A DNA stretch of 40,256 bases from GCA-002282575 sp964416645 (GCA_964416645.1 CAYQEZ010000013.1:1-40256), one strand, 5' to 3'; numbered from the stretch's first letter, positions 8,983-16,549 are shown. A program made the numbers and translations. Notes: generated by a model not told the origin, from the letters alone.

Positions 8983-9984
8983 ATGTTTGATGGAAAATCG
9001 ATTCTGATCACTGGAGGAACGGGTTCTTTCGGTAAAAAGTATGTTAAGACACTGCTCACTCATTATTCTCCCAAACGACTCATTATTTTCTCTCGTGATG
9101 AGTTAAAACAATTTGAAATGCAACAGGAATACAATCATCACTGTATGCGCTATTTTTTAGGCGATGTGCGTGATAAAGATCGCTTAAAACAAGCTATGCG
9201 CGGTGTGGATTATGTCATTCATGCAGCGGCGTTAAAGCAAGTTCCCGCAGCCGAATACAATCCGACCGAGTGTATTCGCACCAATATTCATGGTGCAGAA
9301 AACGTTATTCATGCTGCGCTTGAAAATGATGTCGAAAAAGTGATTGCCTTATCGACTGATAAAGCGGCGAATCCGATTAATCTCTATGGAGCCACTAAGC
9401 TAGCTTCAGATAAATTATTTGTCGCTGCGAATAATATTGCGGGTGGTAGGAAAACATCATTCAGTGTGGTGCGTTATGGTAATGTGGTTGGTTCGCGCGG
9501 TTCGGTGGTTCCTTTTTTCGAAAAACAAATAGCCGACGGTGTCGATGCCCTACCCATTACCGACGTGCGTATGACTCGTTTTTGGATTTCGTTACAGCAA
9601 GGTGTTGATTTTGTACTTAAGAATTTTGTGCGCATGCAAGGCGGTGAAATTTTTGTGCCGAAAATTCCTTCGATTCGCATTGTTGATTTAGCCCAAGCCA
9701 TGGCACCAGGCTTCGCTATGAAAGAAGTGGGTATTCGCCCAGGTGAAAAATTGCACGAAATCATGTGTCCCGCTGATGATTCTCACTTAACCGTTGAGTA
9801 TCCCGATCATTATGTATTGCAACCAACCATTAAGTTTCATGGTGCCGATCGGAATTATTACCACAATGCGTTAGGTGAAATTGGTGTTCCAGTTCAGCAA
9901 GGTTTTGAGTATCACTCTGGTACGAATCCCCATTTTTTAACGCCTGAAGAAATTCGCGTTTTTAATGCTCAGGCAATGGCATGA
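8983..9984 (+). CDS. pseB: UDP-N-acetylglucosamine 4,6-dehydratase (inverting) PseB
   Basis: PseB converts UDP-GlcNAc to the 4-keto-6-deoxy-L-arabino sugar, the first step of pseudaminic acid synthesis, in the cytoplasm with NADP. The 333-residue short-chain dehydrogenase has the nucleotide motif GGTGSFG (11-17), STDKA with Asp126 and Lys127, and YGATK with Tyr135 and Lys139, spaced as in FlaA1/PseB. I chose the ATG at 8983, 1 base after the preceding stop, because the frame upstream overlaps the transglycosylase and shows no homology. The stop overlaps pseC by 4 bases. Confidence 0.96.
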   Translation: MFDGKSILITGGTGSFGKKYVKTLLTHYSPKRLIIFSRDELKQFEMQQEYNHHCMRYFLGDVRDKDRLKQAMRGVDYVIHAAALKQVPAAEYNPTECIRTNIHGAENVIHAALENDVEKVIALSTDKAANPINLYGATKLASDKLFVAANNIAGGRKTSFSVVRYGNVVGSRGSVVPFFEKQIADGVDALPITDVRMTRFWISLQQGVDFVLKNFVRMQGGEIFVPKIPSIRIVDLAQAMAPGFAMKEVGIRPGEKLHEIMCPADDSHLTVEYPDHYVLQPTIKFHGADRNYYHNALGEIGVPVQQGFEYHSGTNPHFLTPEEIRVFNAQAMA

Positions 9985-11141
9985 TTCCTTACGGTCGCCA
10001 GCAGATAGATCAAGCTGATATTGATGCAGTCACAGCGGTCTTAACTTCAGAATTCTTGACCCAAGGATCTGCAGTGCCTGCCTTCGAGAAGGCAGTGGCA
10101 CAAGTTGTCGGCGCTAAGTATGCTGTTGCTATGAACAGTGCGACATCTGCTTTGCATGTGGCTTGTTTAGCATTAGGATTAGGCGAGGGTGATTATCTTT
10201 GGACAACACCCAATACCTTTGTGGCTTCGGCAAACTGTGCTTTGTATTGTGGCGCAAGCGTTGATTTTGTAGATATTAATGCAGATAGCTTGAATATCAG
10301 CGTAGAGGTGTTAGCCAATAAATTAGTTGAAGCTGATAAATTCGGGAAGTTGCCTAAAATTGTCGTGGCCGTGGATTTTGCTGGTCGTCCTTGTGACTGG
10401 CCAGCGTTGAGACACTTGGCAAATCAGTATGGTTTTTTTCTTATCGATGATGCCTCTCATGCCATTGGTTCGGATTATGACGGTCAAATGCTCGGTGGAA
10501 CTGAGTGGGCTGATATCACGATTTTCAGTTTTCATCCCGTCAAAATCATTACCACCGCTGAAGGCGGTATGGCGCTCACTCAGTCTGATGCGTTAGCTGA
10601 GAAGTTACGTCTATTGCGTAGTCATGGCATCACTCGTGATCCTGCTTGGTTAGAACAACCCGATACGGGACTGTGGTATTACGAACAGCAAGCACTGGGC
10701 TTTAATTACCGTATGACTGATATTCAGGCGGCATTGGGCTTGAGTCAGCTTAAGCATTTAACTGAATGGATTGGGCGACGTAGACAGTTAGCCCACCAGT
10801 ATCAAACGCAGTTGGCTGAACTTCCGCTTATTTTGCCAGCATTCGACAAATTAGCGCATTCGGCATGGCATTTATACGTCATTCAATTAGATGTGGCAAA
10901 AACAGAGCTCAGTCGTCGTTTTGTCTTTGATGCATTGCGTGCTGTCAATATTGGCGTCAATGTGCATTATCTTCCCGTTTATTGGCAGCCTTACTACCGT
11001 CATCTCGGCTTTGCAAAAGGGCTTTGTCCTAATGCTGAATCCTATTATCAGCGTGCGATTTCAATTCCGATGTACTCTGGATTATCAGACGAGGATCAAT
11101 CTAAAGTAGTTAACTGTTTAGCCACTATTTTGAGTGCTTAG
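9981..11141 (+). CDS. pseC: UDP-4-amino-4,6-dideoxy-N-acetyl-beta-L-altrosamine transaminase PseC
   Basis: PseC is a PLP enzyme that aminates C4 of the PseB product. The 386-residue DegT/DnrJ/EryC1 family protein opens IPYGRQQIDQADIDAV, has NSATSALHVA at 52-61, a DDASHAIGSDY block at 156-166, and FSFHPVKIITTAEGG with the probable Schiff-base Lys188. The ATG overlaps the pseB stop by 4 bases, so the two are translationally coupled. A 20-base word at 10461-10480 recurs exactly in pseI. Confidence 0.95.
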   Translation: MIPYGRQQIDQADIDAVTAVLTSEFLTQGSAVPAFEKAVAQVVGAKYAVAMNSATSALHVACLALGLGEGDYLWTTPNTFVASANCALYCGASVDFVDINADSLNISVEVLANKLVEADKFGKLPKIVVAVDFAGRPCDWPALRHLANQYGFFLIDDASHAIGSDYDGQMLGGTEWADITIFSFHPVKIITTAEGGMALTQSDALAEKLRLLRSHGITRDPAWLEQPDTGLWYYEQQALGFNYRMTDIQAALGLSQLKHLTEWIGRRRQLAHQYQTQLAELPLILPAFDKLAHSAWHLYVIQLDVAKTELSRRFVFDALRAVNIGVNVHYLPVYWQPYYRHLGFAKGLCPNAESYYQRAISIPMYSGLSDEDQSKVVNCLATILSA

Positions 11142-11142
11142 C

Positions 11143-12099
11143 ATGAATATGATCTGTGTGTGGCAGTCCGAAAAACACAGCGCTTTTACCGATTTGATTT
11201 ATTTTGAACACTGTTGGTGGTGTGCGTTCCGTGAAGGTTCAACGCACATGTCGCTGGATGGTACCATTCGTGTCATGATATCACTAGATGGAAATGACTG
11301 GCAAACACAATCGGTATTCACGTGGCATGGTGGCGATTTGCGTGATCCTAAGTTTTCGATCCGTCCCGATGGAGCACTGTTATTAGCAGCAGGTATGCGC
11401 TGGTCAACACCCGTTAATGCACGAGAAACCATCTATTCATTAGGCTTTGTATTCGATTCTGACAAGCAGGCGTGGCAAGAGCCGATAATCGATGTCATGG
11501 GTAAGGCAACCTGGCGTTGGGCACCGACTTGGTATGAAGATAGCGCTTATGTAGTAGGCTATGCAGGTCGAGATCGGCAAGGTTGCTTGTATCAATCGAA
11601 AGACGGTCTGCGCTGGTGTGTTAATATCGCCCCTTTTTTTCCACCAAGCTCTGTTTTTACCAACGAGTCATCACTTGCTTTTGATGCGAATGGTGCAGCT
11701 TATTGTTTAACGCGTCGTGATGCCATGCAAGGCGCTGTGGCTTTATTGGGCAGCGCCCAACCGCCTTATGAAAATTGGCAATGGCGCAAAACCAACACTG
11801 CTTTAGGTGGTCCTAAGCTATTGCGATTGTCTAACGGTGAATGGATTGCTGCTTTTAGAAAAATCAATTACCGACGGGGTACAGCTTGCACGCTGATTCA
11901 AAAGCTGGATGTGAAAACTGCTAGGTTCAAGCCTTGGCTCAGCCTACCATCGGGTGGTGATACCAGTTATCCTGGCTTGGTTGAGTCCGGTGGGCGCTTG
12001 TTGGTGAGTTATTACTCATCGCACGAAGGACATCAAGCACGCATTTATTTAGCCGATATTCCTCTTAGGTTCAAAAAAAGAAGCTGGAGGTTCAGATGA
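11143..12099 (+). CDS. Sialidase-like (BNR/Asp-box) beta-propeller protein in the Pse operon
   Basis: The 318-residue product resembles exo-alpha-sialidase family six-bladed propellers. It contains repeated Asp-box-like motifs (SLDGNDW near residue 47, SKDGLRW near residue 149) and blade-type repeats such as GGDLRDPKFSIRPDGALLLA and GGPKLLRLSNGEWIAAFRK. No signal peptide or membrane segment is visible, so it should be cytoplasmic. It starts 1 base after pseC and its stop overlaps the pseF ATG by 4 bases, so it is translated as part of the pathway operon. It is not one of the six known Pse enzymes, all of which are accounted for elsewhere. It might act on a Pse-containing glycan, a Pse intermediate, or serve as a scaffold; I cannot decide. 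A GTG at 11134 is an alternative start. Confidence 0.75.
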   Translation: MNMICVWQSEKHSAFTDLIYFEHCWWCAFREGSTHMSLDGTIRVMISLDGNDWQTQSVFTWHGGDLRDPKFSIRPDGALLLAAGMRWSTPVNARETIYSLGFVFDSDKQAWQEPIIDVMGKATWRWAPTWYEDSAYVVGYAGRDRQGCLYQSKDGLRWCVNIAPFFPPSSVFTNESSLAFDANGAAYCLTRRDAMQGAVALLGSAQPPYENWQWRKTNTALGGPKLLRLSNGEWIAAFRKINYRRGTACTLIQKLDVKTARFKPWLSLPSGGDTSYPGLVESGGRLLVSYYSSHEGHQARIYLADIPLRFKKRSWRFR

Positions 12100-12791
12100 A
12101 GTTGTGTGTGATTCCTGCCCGTGGCGGCAGTAAGCGTATTCCACGAAAAAATATAAAACCCTTTTTTGGCAAGCCCATGCTGGCTTACCCCATACAGGCA
12201 GCTTTGCAGAGTGGTTTATTTGACGCGGTGGTGGTGAGTACCGAAGATGCTGAAATTGCAGAAGTCGCGCGAAGCTATGGTGCTTTACCTCTTGCTCGTC
12301 CTAGTCAATTGGCTGATGATTTTACACCTACCGTGCCTGTGATTGCTGATGCCATTCATCAACTAGTCAATACCCAGATTCAGCAAGTGTGTTGCATTTA
12401 TCCCTGTACTCCTTTATTGACTTCAGAAACTTTAATTAAAGCGCATCAGTTATTAACAGAGGTGGAACAGCCTTATGTGTTTCCAGTAGTTTCCTTTCCA
12501 GCAGCACCGCAATTAGCACTTAAACGCAGTCAATCAGGCAGTATGGTGCCATTATTTAATATGGCGGAGAATGTTCGCACTCAAGATTTAGAGCCAGCTT
12601 ATTTCGATGCGGGTCAGTTTTACTGGGGTAGGGTGGATGCATGGATTCAAGGGTTGAATATTCACCAACATGGTTATGGTATGCCAATTGCTTCATCACA
12701 GGCCGTTGATATTGACACCTTAGAAGATTGGCAATTAGCCGAGATCTTTTACAGTCTGCTATCGGAAAAACAGATGCTTGACGGGTTATAA
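12096..12791 (+). CDS. pseF: Pseudaminic acid cytidylyltransferase PseF
   Basis: PseF activates pseudaminic acid with CTP to CMP-Pse, the donor for flagellin glycosylation. The 231-residue protein has the CMP-nonulosonate synthetase N-terminal motif PARGGSKRIPRKNIKPF (8-24), VVVSTEDAEIAEVA near 46-59 and a C-terminal VDIDTLEDWQLAE block. The ATG overlaps the stop of the propeller gene, and AGCTGGAGG lies just upstream. The intact Pse operon is interrupted after this gene. Confidence 0.95.
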   Translation: MKLCVIPARGGSKRIPRKNIKPFFGKPMLAYPIQAALQSGLFDAVVVSTEDAEIAEVARSYGALPLARPSQLADDFTPTVPVIADAIHQLVNTQIQQVCCIYPCTPLLTSETLIKAHQLLTEVEQPYVFPVVSFPAAPQLALKRSQSGSMVPLFNMAENVRTQDLEPAYFDAGQFYWGRVDAWIQGLNIHQHGYGMPIASSQAVDIDTLEDWQLAEIFYSLLSEKQMLDGL

Positions 12792-12816
12792 TGCACTCAT
12801 GAATAAGGAACGTGAG

Positions 12817-14379
12817 ATGACCCACAAAAAACTTCCCATTGGTATTCAAACCTTTTCCGAAATTCGAGAAGGTAATTATTACTACGTCGATAAAACGCCA
12901 TTAATTTTAGATTTAATCGACAACGGCAAGCATTACTTTCTCTCACGTCCGCGTCGATTTGGTAAGTCGCTCATGCTTGATACCATTGCCGAACTCTTTG
13001 AAGGTAATAAGGCGCTTTTTAATGGTTTGTATGCGCAAAACCATCGGGATTGGAGCAAAACAGCACCCGTGTTGCGGTTTAGTTTTGGTGGTGGGCAGGT
13101 CAGGCAAGCAGATGATTTAAGTATGTTCATCATGAATGGACTTAGCTTAAATCAACGACGATTAAACTTGTCTTGTATGCATTTAGATGAGAGAAACATT
13201 CCTGGCTGTTTTGCACACCTAATTCAAAGTGCTCATGAACAAACAGGCAAAAAAGTGGTTATCTTAATCGACGAATACGACAAACCCATTCTCGATAACA
13301 TCACCAAGCCTGAACTCGCTCGTGAAATGCGTGAGGGCTTACGCAATTTTTATTCAGTGATTAAAGATAACGACGCACACATTCAATTTGCTCTGCTAAC
13401 AGGGGTGAGTAAGTTCAGTAAGGTCAGCTTGTTTTCGGGGCTAAACCATTTGAAAGACATTACCATCGATGCTCGATATAGTGCAATTTGTGGTTACACC
13501 GATGAAGATGTGGATAGTGTATTTGCACCCGAGTTGACGGGCTTAGACAGAGATGAGATCCGTCGTTGGTACAACGGTTACAACTGGACAGGAACATCCG
13601 TCTACAATCCCTTTGATTTGCTGTTATTATTTGACAAGCGTGAATTTAGAAACTATTGGTTCGAGACGGGTACACCAACCTTTTTAGTCGATTTGCTGAC
13701 CAGTCGCCATACCTTTACGCCCGACCTTGCGAAAGTAGTCGCTATGGATGATTTATTGTCGAGCTTCGATGTGGATGCTATTGCCACCGAAGCTTTACTC
13801 TTTCAAGCAGGTTATTTAACCATCGCGGAAAAAATGCACTTTGGTGGTGCCATGATTGAGTACACCCTTGAGTATCCCAACAGAGAAGTTGAAGCTAGCT
13901 TAAACATGGTGATGTTGCAACGCTTAATGGGCGATATTTCAGCACCTAGCAAGCACGTCGGTCAGTTATATCGTATGCTGCTCAAAAATGACTTTAATGC
14001 GTTAAAACAAGTATTTATATCACTCTATGCCAGCATCCCCAACGACTGGTACCGCAATAATCCAATCGCCCAGTTTGAAGGCTACTACGCCAGTGTGTTT
14101 TACAGCTACTTTGCTAGCATTGGGCTAGAGATTCGTTTAGAAGATGTCACCAATCGTGGTCGTATTGACATGACGGTGCTTTTTAATAACCAAATTTACA
14201 TCATCGAATTTAAAGTAGTTGAAACAGCTCCCGAAGGCAAGGCGATGGAACAATTAAAAGCCCGCAACTACGCCGAAAAATACCAATCCCACCAACAACC
14301 CATTCACCTAATGGGTGTTGAGTTTAGCAAAGAGGCTAAAGGCTTGGTGGGGTTTGAGGTGGAAAGTTTTGGCGCGTAA
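12817..14379 (+). CDS. AAA-ATPase-like protein with C-terminal PD-(D/E)XK nuclease domain
   Basis: The 520-residue protein belongs to the AAA-ATPase_like/PDDEXK_9 family, whose function is not established. The N-terminus has KLPIGIQTFSEIREGNYYYV and DKTPLI, then SRPRRFGKS (43-51) as the P-loop-like motif, VVILIDEYDKPI as a Walker B-like segment, and RRWYNGYNW in the middle. The C-terminal NRGRIDMTVLFNNQIYIIEF followed by KVVE fits a PD-(D/E)XK core. Of several in-frame ATGs I chose 12817, since AAGGAA lies 6 bases upstream and family members begin at this point. A remnant of a second copy's 3' end lies at 15794-15877. It breaks up the Pse genes and is unlikely to take part in sugar synthesis. 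Confidence 0.85.
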   Translation: MTHKKLPIGIQTFSEIREGNYYYVDKTPLILDLIDNGKHYFLSRPRRFGKSLMLDTIAELFEGNKALFNGLYAQNHRDWSKTAPVLRFSFGGGQVRQADDLSMFIMNGLSLNQRRLNLSCMHLDERNIPGCFAHLIQSAHEQTGKKVVILIDEYDKPILDNITKPELAREMREGLRNFYSVIKDNDAHIQFALLTGVSKFSKVSLFSGLNHLKDITIDARYSAICGYTDEDVDSVFAPELTGLDRDEIRRWYNGYNWTGTSVYNPFDLLLLFDKREFRNYWFETGTPTFLVDLLTSRHTFTPDLAKVVAMDDLLSSFDVDAIATEALLFQAGYLTIAEKMHFGGAMIEYTLEYPNREVEASLNMVMLQRLMGDISAPSKHVGQLYRMLLKNDFNALKQVFISLYASIPNDWYRNNPIAQFEGYYASVFYSYFASIGLEIRLEDVTNRGRIDMTVLFNNQIYIIEFKVVETAPEGKAMEQLKARNYAEKYQSHQQPIHLMGVEFSKEAKGLVGFEVESFGA

Positions 14380-14436
14380 GTTGTTTTGCCAAAAAACATA
14401 GTTAAAAACATCAAACCCATCAATTGTAAATTGTGA

Positions 14437-14594
14437 GTCCATGATGCTGGGAAGGTCTTTACTGATCAAAATGTTAAAAGTATTTGTTCTGGTAGTGGGC
14501 TAGCACCCAAGTATAGGGATGATGTGTTGTGAAAAAAGCTAAGTTTGATATTACAAGTGGCAAAGTACTGAATTTGGCTATGCTGACTGGTTAG
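14437..14594 (+). pseudogene. Relic of a nonulosonate (NeuB/PseI-type) synthase C-terminal SAF domain
   Basis: The frame at 14437-14532 reads AGKVFTDQNVKSI followed by GSGLAPKYRDDVL, aligning with AGERITAEHIKSL and GYGLAPKYWDEVM near the C-terminus of the intact pseI of this window (residues about 300-330). A TGA then interrupts it. A shifted frame at 14529-14594 continues KKAKFDITSGKVLNLAML, which fits the last 20 residues of this synthase family. Only the tail of the gene survives and it has at least one frameshift. It occupies most of the 285-base gap between the AAA-ATPase-like gene and the nucleotidyltransferase gene. Confidence 0.75.
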
Positions 14595-14611
14595 TGTGTA
14601 TACGAGAGAGA

Positions 14612-14645
14612 GTTTTGAAAAACTATGCTATTATCGCTTCAAAAC
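14612..14645 (+). promoter_or_regulatory. Extended -10 promoter flanked by an inverted repeat, upstream of the MntA-HepT pair
   Basis: TGC-TATTAT at 14626-14634 is a good extended -10 element with a start predicted near 14641. It lies between the perfect 8-bp arms GTTTTGAA (14612-14619) and TTCAAAAC (14638-14645). This arrangement suggests an operator for autoregulation, which is my inference. No good -35 is present. Confidence 0.4.
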
Positions 14646-14664
14646 GACGTAAAAAGATCTGAAA

Positions 14665-14964
14665 ATGAGACTAACTCCCTTCCAACAATCCCAATTGAAA
14701 GCAATAACTCACGAAGTTTGTGGAGACGATGCACAAGTTTTTATCTTTGGTTCTAGGCTAGACAAAAACAAAAAGGGTGGAGATATTGATTTACTCATTA
14801 AACTCAATCAAGAAGTCAACAACCCAGCTTGGGTAATTGCGAAAGTCCAGGCAAAGGCAATGATTAAGCTCGGAGAGCAAAAAATTGATGTATTGATTGA
14901 CGCGCCTAACCTAGCTCGTCTGCCGATTCATGATATTGCGTTAAGTCAAGGAGTCTTGTTGTGA
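14665..14964 (+). CDS. MntA-like minimal nucleotidyltransferase (antitoxin)
   Basis: The 99-residue protein is a minimal nucleotidyltransferase with GSRLDKNKKGGDIDLLI: Gly29-Ser30 and the metal-binding Asp40 and Asp42. In MntA-HepT systems this enzyme neutralises the HEPN toxin by AMPylating it. Its TGA overlaps the GTG start of the next gene by 4 bases, the usual coupled arrangement. The ribosome site before its own ATG is weak. It stands outside the sugar pathway, in the interrupted part of the Pse cluster. Confidence 0.8.
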   Translation: MRLTPFQQSQLKAITHEVCGDDAQVFIFGSRLDKNKKGGDIDLLIKLNQEVNNPAWVIAKVQAKAMIKLGEQKIDVLIDAPNLARLPIHDIALSQGVLL

Positions 14965-15440
14965 CAGATACACTAAAAGTTCGTTTAAGCTTCTTGGCGC
15001 GTGTTGTTGGCAAAGAAATTGACCATTTACTGATTTCTCAACAGCTAGTTTTTAACCCGTGCTTTTCATTAGAACAGGCTCAATCTTTAGCATTAGATGC
15101 TGATCTGTCAATTAAAGTGGAAGCATTTTTAAGCCGCTTTGCACGATTGCAAGATACCGTGGGTGATAAATTGTTACCCACCTGGCTGACAGCCTTAAAT
15201 GAACCTATTGGTGCCGCTATTGATAACTTAAATAAAGCGGAAAAATTAGCTGTGTTAGCATCCGTTGAAGAGTGGTTAGCTGTTCGTAGCCTGAGAAATC
15301 AGATGGTTCACGAGTACATTGAATCGCTTGATGTGCTAACCAACGCCTTGAATCAAGCTAATGAGCATGTAACACTGATTGTGAATTGTGCAACTTCAAT
15401 CATTGAGGATTGTCGTAGTCGAGGGTGGCTCGAGCATTAG
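14961..15440 (+). CDS. HepT-like HEPN domain protein (putative RNase toxin)
   Basis: The 159-residue, mostly helical protein carries RNQMVHEY at 112-119, an exact RX4HXY motif of HepT-type HEPN ribonucleases (Arg112, His117, and Tyr119 as the possible AMPylation target). It uses a GTG start overlapping the antitoxin stop, with AAGGAG upstream. In related systems the HEPN partner cleaves RNA and is silenced by the nucleotidyltransferase. It is somewhat longer than typical HepT (about 135-140), so another HEPN subgroup is possible. Confidence 0.72.
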   Translation: MTDTLKVRLSFLARVVGKEIDHLLISQQLVFNPCFSLEQAQSLALDADLSIKVEAFLSRFARLQDTVGDKLLPTWLTALNEPIGAAIDNLNKAEKLAVLASVEEWLAVRSLRNQMVHEYIESLDVLTNALNQANEHVTLIVNCATSIIEDCRSRGWLEH

Positions 15441-15544
15441 GTTGGTTATAGAGTGGTAAACGAGATGCCTGGTTACTTTATACTTGTCTTGACATGAAAA
15501 CTGCAGGTAACTGGTCAGTAAAACATAAGTTGGAAGGATCCGAT

Positions 15545-15788
15545 GTGTTGAAATGGAAAGAAAACCCTTGCGATGAGCGTTTATTACCTGAATAGAATGT
15601 CGGCTTCGAGCGTATGCCCACGTCGATTGTTTAGGCTATACGTTCATGAACACATCAAAGAACCCCATACGCTTTATATTTTTATTGTTAGTGATTCTGG
15701 ACTGATGCGTAAATACCAAGCGAAAAATTTTGTAGACTCAAGAAGTCGTTTTGTTTTTGTAGAAACCGCAGAGCTTGCACAAGCATAG
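15545..15788 (+). pseudogene. Relic of the N-terminus of a Maf flagellin glycosyltransferase gene
   Basis: From the GTG at 15545, with GGAAGGA upstream, the frame reads LKWKENPCDERLLPE, TAG (15593-15595), then NVGFERMPTSIV. This aligns with LTWKNNVFGESYSPE and NKDTFEKVPSKVV at the start of the intact Maf of this window. After a frameshift near 15631 it continues FRLYVHEHIKEPHTLYIFIV and SDSGLMRKYQ, then SRSRFVFVETAEL, matching Maf residues about 30-85. The rest is missing and the relic stops at TAG 15786-15788. The open frame 15573-15788 is therefore not a gene of its own. Confidence 0.8.
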
Positions 15789-15793
15789 TAACA

Positions 15794-15877
15794 AGATTAT
15801 ACCATTTGTTGGGGGTTGAGTTTAGCAAAAAAGCTAAAGGCTTGCTGGGGTTTGAGGTAGAAAGTTTTGGCGCGTAA
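15794..15877 (+). pseudogene. Relic of the 3' end of a second AAA-ATPase-like/PD-(D/E)XK gene
   Basis: The frame ending at TAA 15875-15877 reads YHLLGVEFSKKAKGLLGFEV then ESFGA. This matches the last residues of the intact gene ending at 14379 (IHLMGVEFSKEAKGLVGFEV then ESFGA), with very similar DNA. Only about 27 codons survive, and it abuts the Maf relic. Confidence 0.8.
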
Positions 15878-15922
15878 ATTGCTAAATATATTGCCAATTA
15901 ATTGTATTTGGAATAATGACTC

Positions 15923-16549
15923 ATGACCACACACTATAAAACAGAGCAAGAAGCCTTTTGGGCTGGGCAATTTGGTAACGATTATATTGCTCGTAATCAA
16001 AGTGAACACTTGTTGGCGGGGAATTTAGCATTCTTTGCCAAGGTGTTGGCACGGACTGAAGGAGTCGCTTCTATTTTGGAAATGGGCGCGAATATTGGCA
16101 TGAATTTGCGCGCGTTATCGCCCCTAATGCCTAGTGCTCAGCTGCATGCCATAGAAATTAATCATCAAGCGGCAGAGGTTTTGCGGTGCTTGTCTTTTGT
16201 TAACTCCATTTACGAAGGGTCTATTCTGAACTATCCAGTCGAACAAGAGTTTGATTTGGTTTTTACCAAAGGTGTATTAATTCACCTAGCGCCCGAAATC
16301 TTGCCAGACGTTTACGATAAGATGGTCGAAGCCTCATCGCGTTATGTGCTGATTGCTGAATATTACAATCCAAGCCCAGCTGAAATTCCCTATCGTGGTC
16401 ATAGTAATAAAATGTTTAAGCGAGATTTTGCTGGTGAGTTGATGGATCGTCATCCTAAGATGAAACTCATTGACTATGGCTTTCTCTATCGTCGCGATGT
16501 CAATTGGCCACAAGATGACATTACCTGGTTTTTAATGGAAAAACGCTAA
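15923..16549 (+). CDS. Pseudaminic acid biosynthesis-associated methylase
   Basis: The 208-residue protein fits the Pse-associated SAM-dependent methyltransferase family (TIGR03587). It begins YKTEQEAFWAGQFGNDYIAR near residue 5, then ILEMGANIGMNLRAL as the SAM-binding motif I (about 51-65), and has FDLVFTKGVLIHLAPEIL and AEYYNPSPAEIPYRGH further on. The family occurs in Pse clusters; its exact substrate is not known to me, and O- or N-methylation of Pse or the glycan is inferred. Its stop overlaps the next ATG by 1 base. It resumes the Pse cluster after the relic region. Confidence 0.85.
   Translation: MTTHYKTEQEAFWAGQFGNDYIARNQSEHLLAGNLAFFAKVLARTEGVASILEMGANIGMNLRALSPLMPSAQLHAIEINHQAAEVLRCLSFVNSIYEGSILNYPVEQEFDLVFTKGVLIHLAPEILPDVYDKMVEASSRYVLIAEYYNPSPAEIPYRGHSNKMFKRDFAGELMDRHPKMKLIDYGFLYRRDVNWPQDDITWFLMEKR

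Noticed and set aside
15489..15517. TTGACA as a -35 element before the Maf relic
   Set aside because: No acceptable -10 lies 16-18 bases downstream.
15573..15788. Possible 71-residue gene
   Set aside because: Its second half matches Maf residues and its first part is out of frame with the matching upstream sequence, so it is part of a broken gene.
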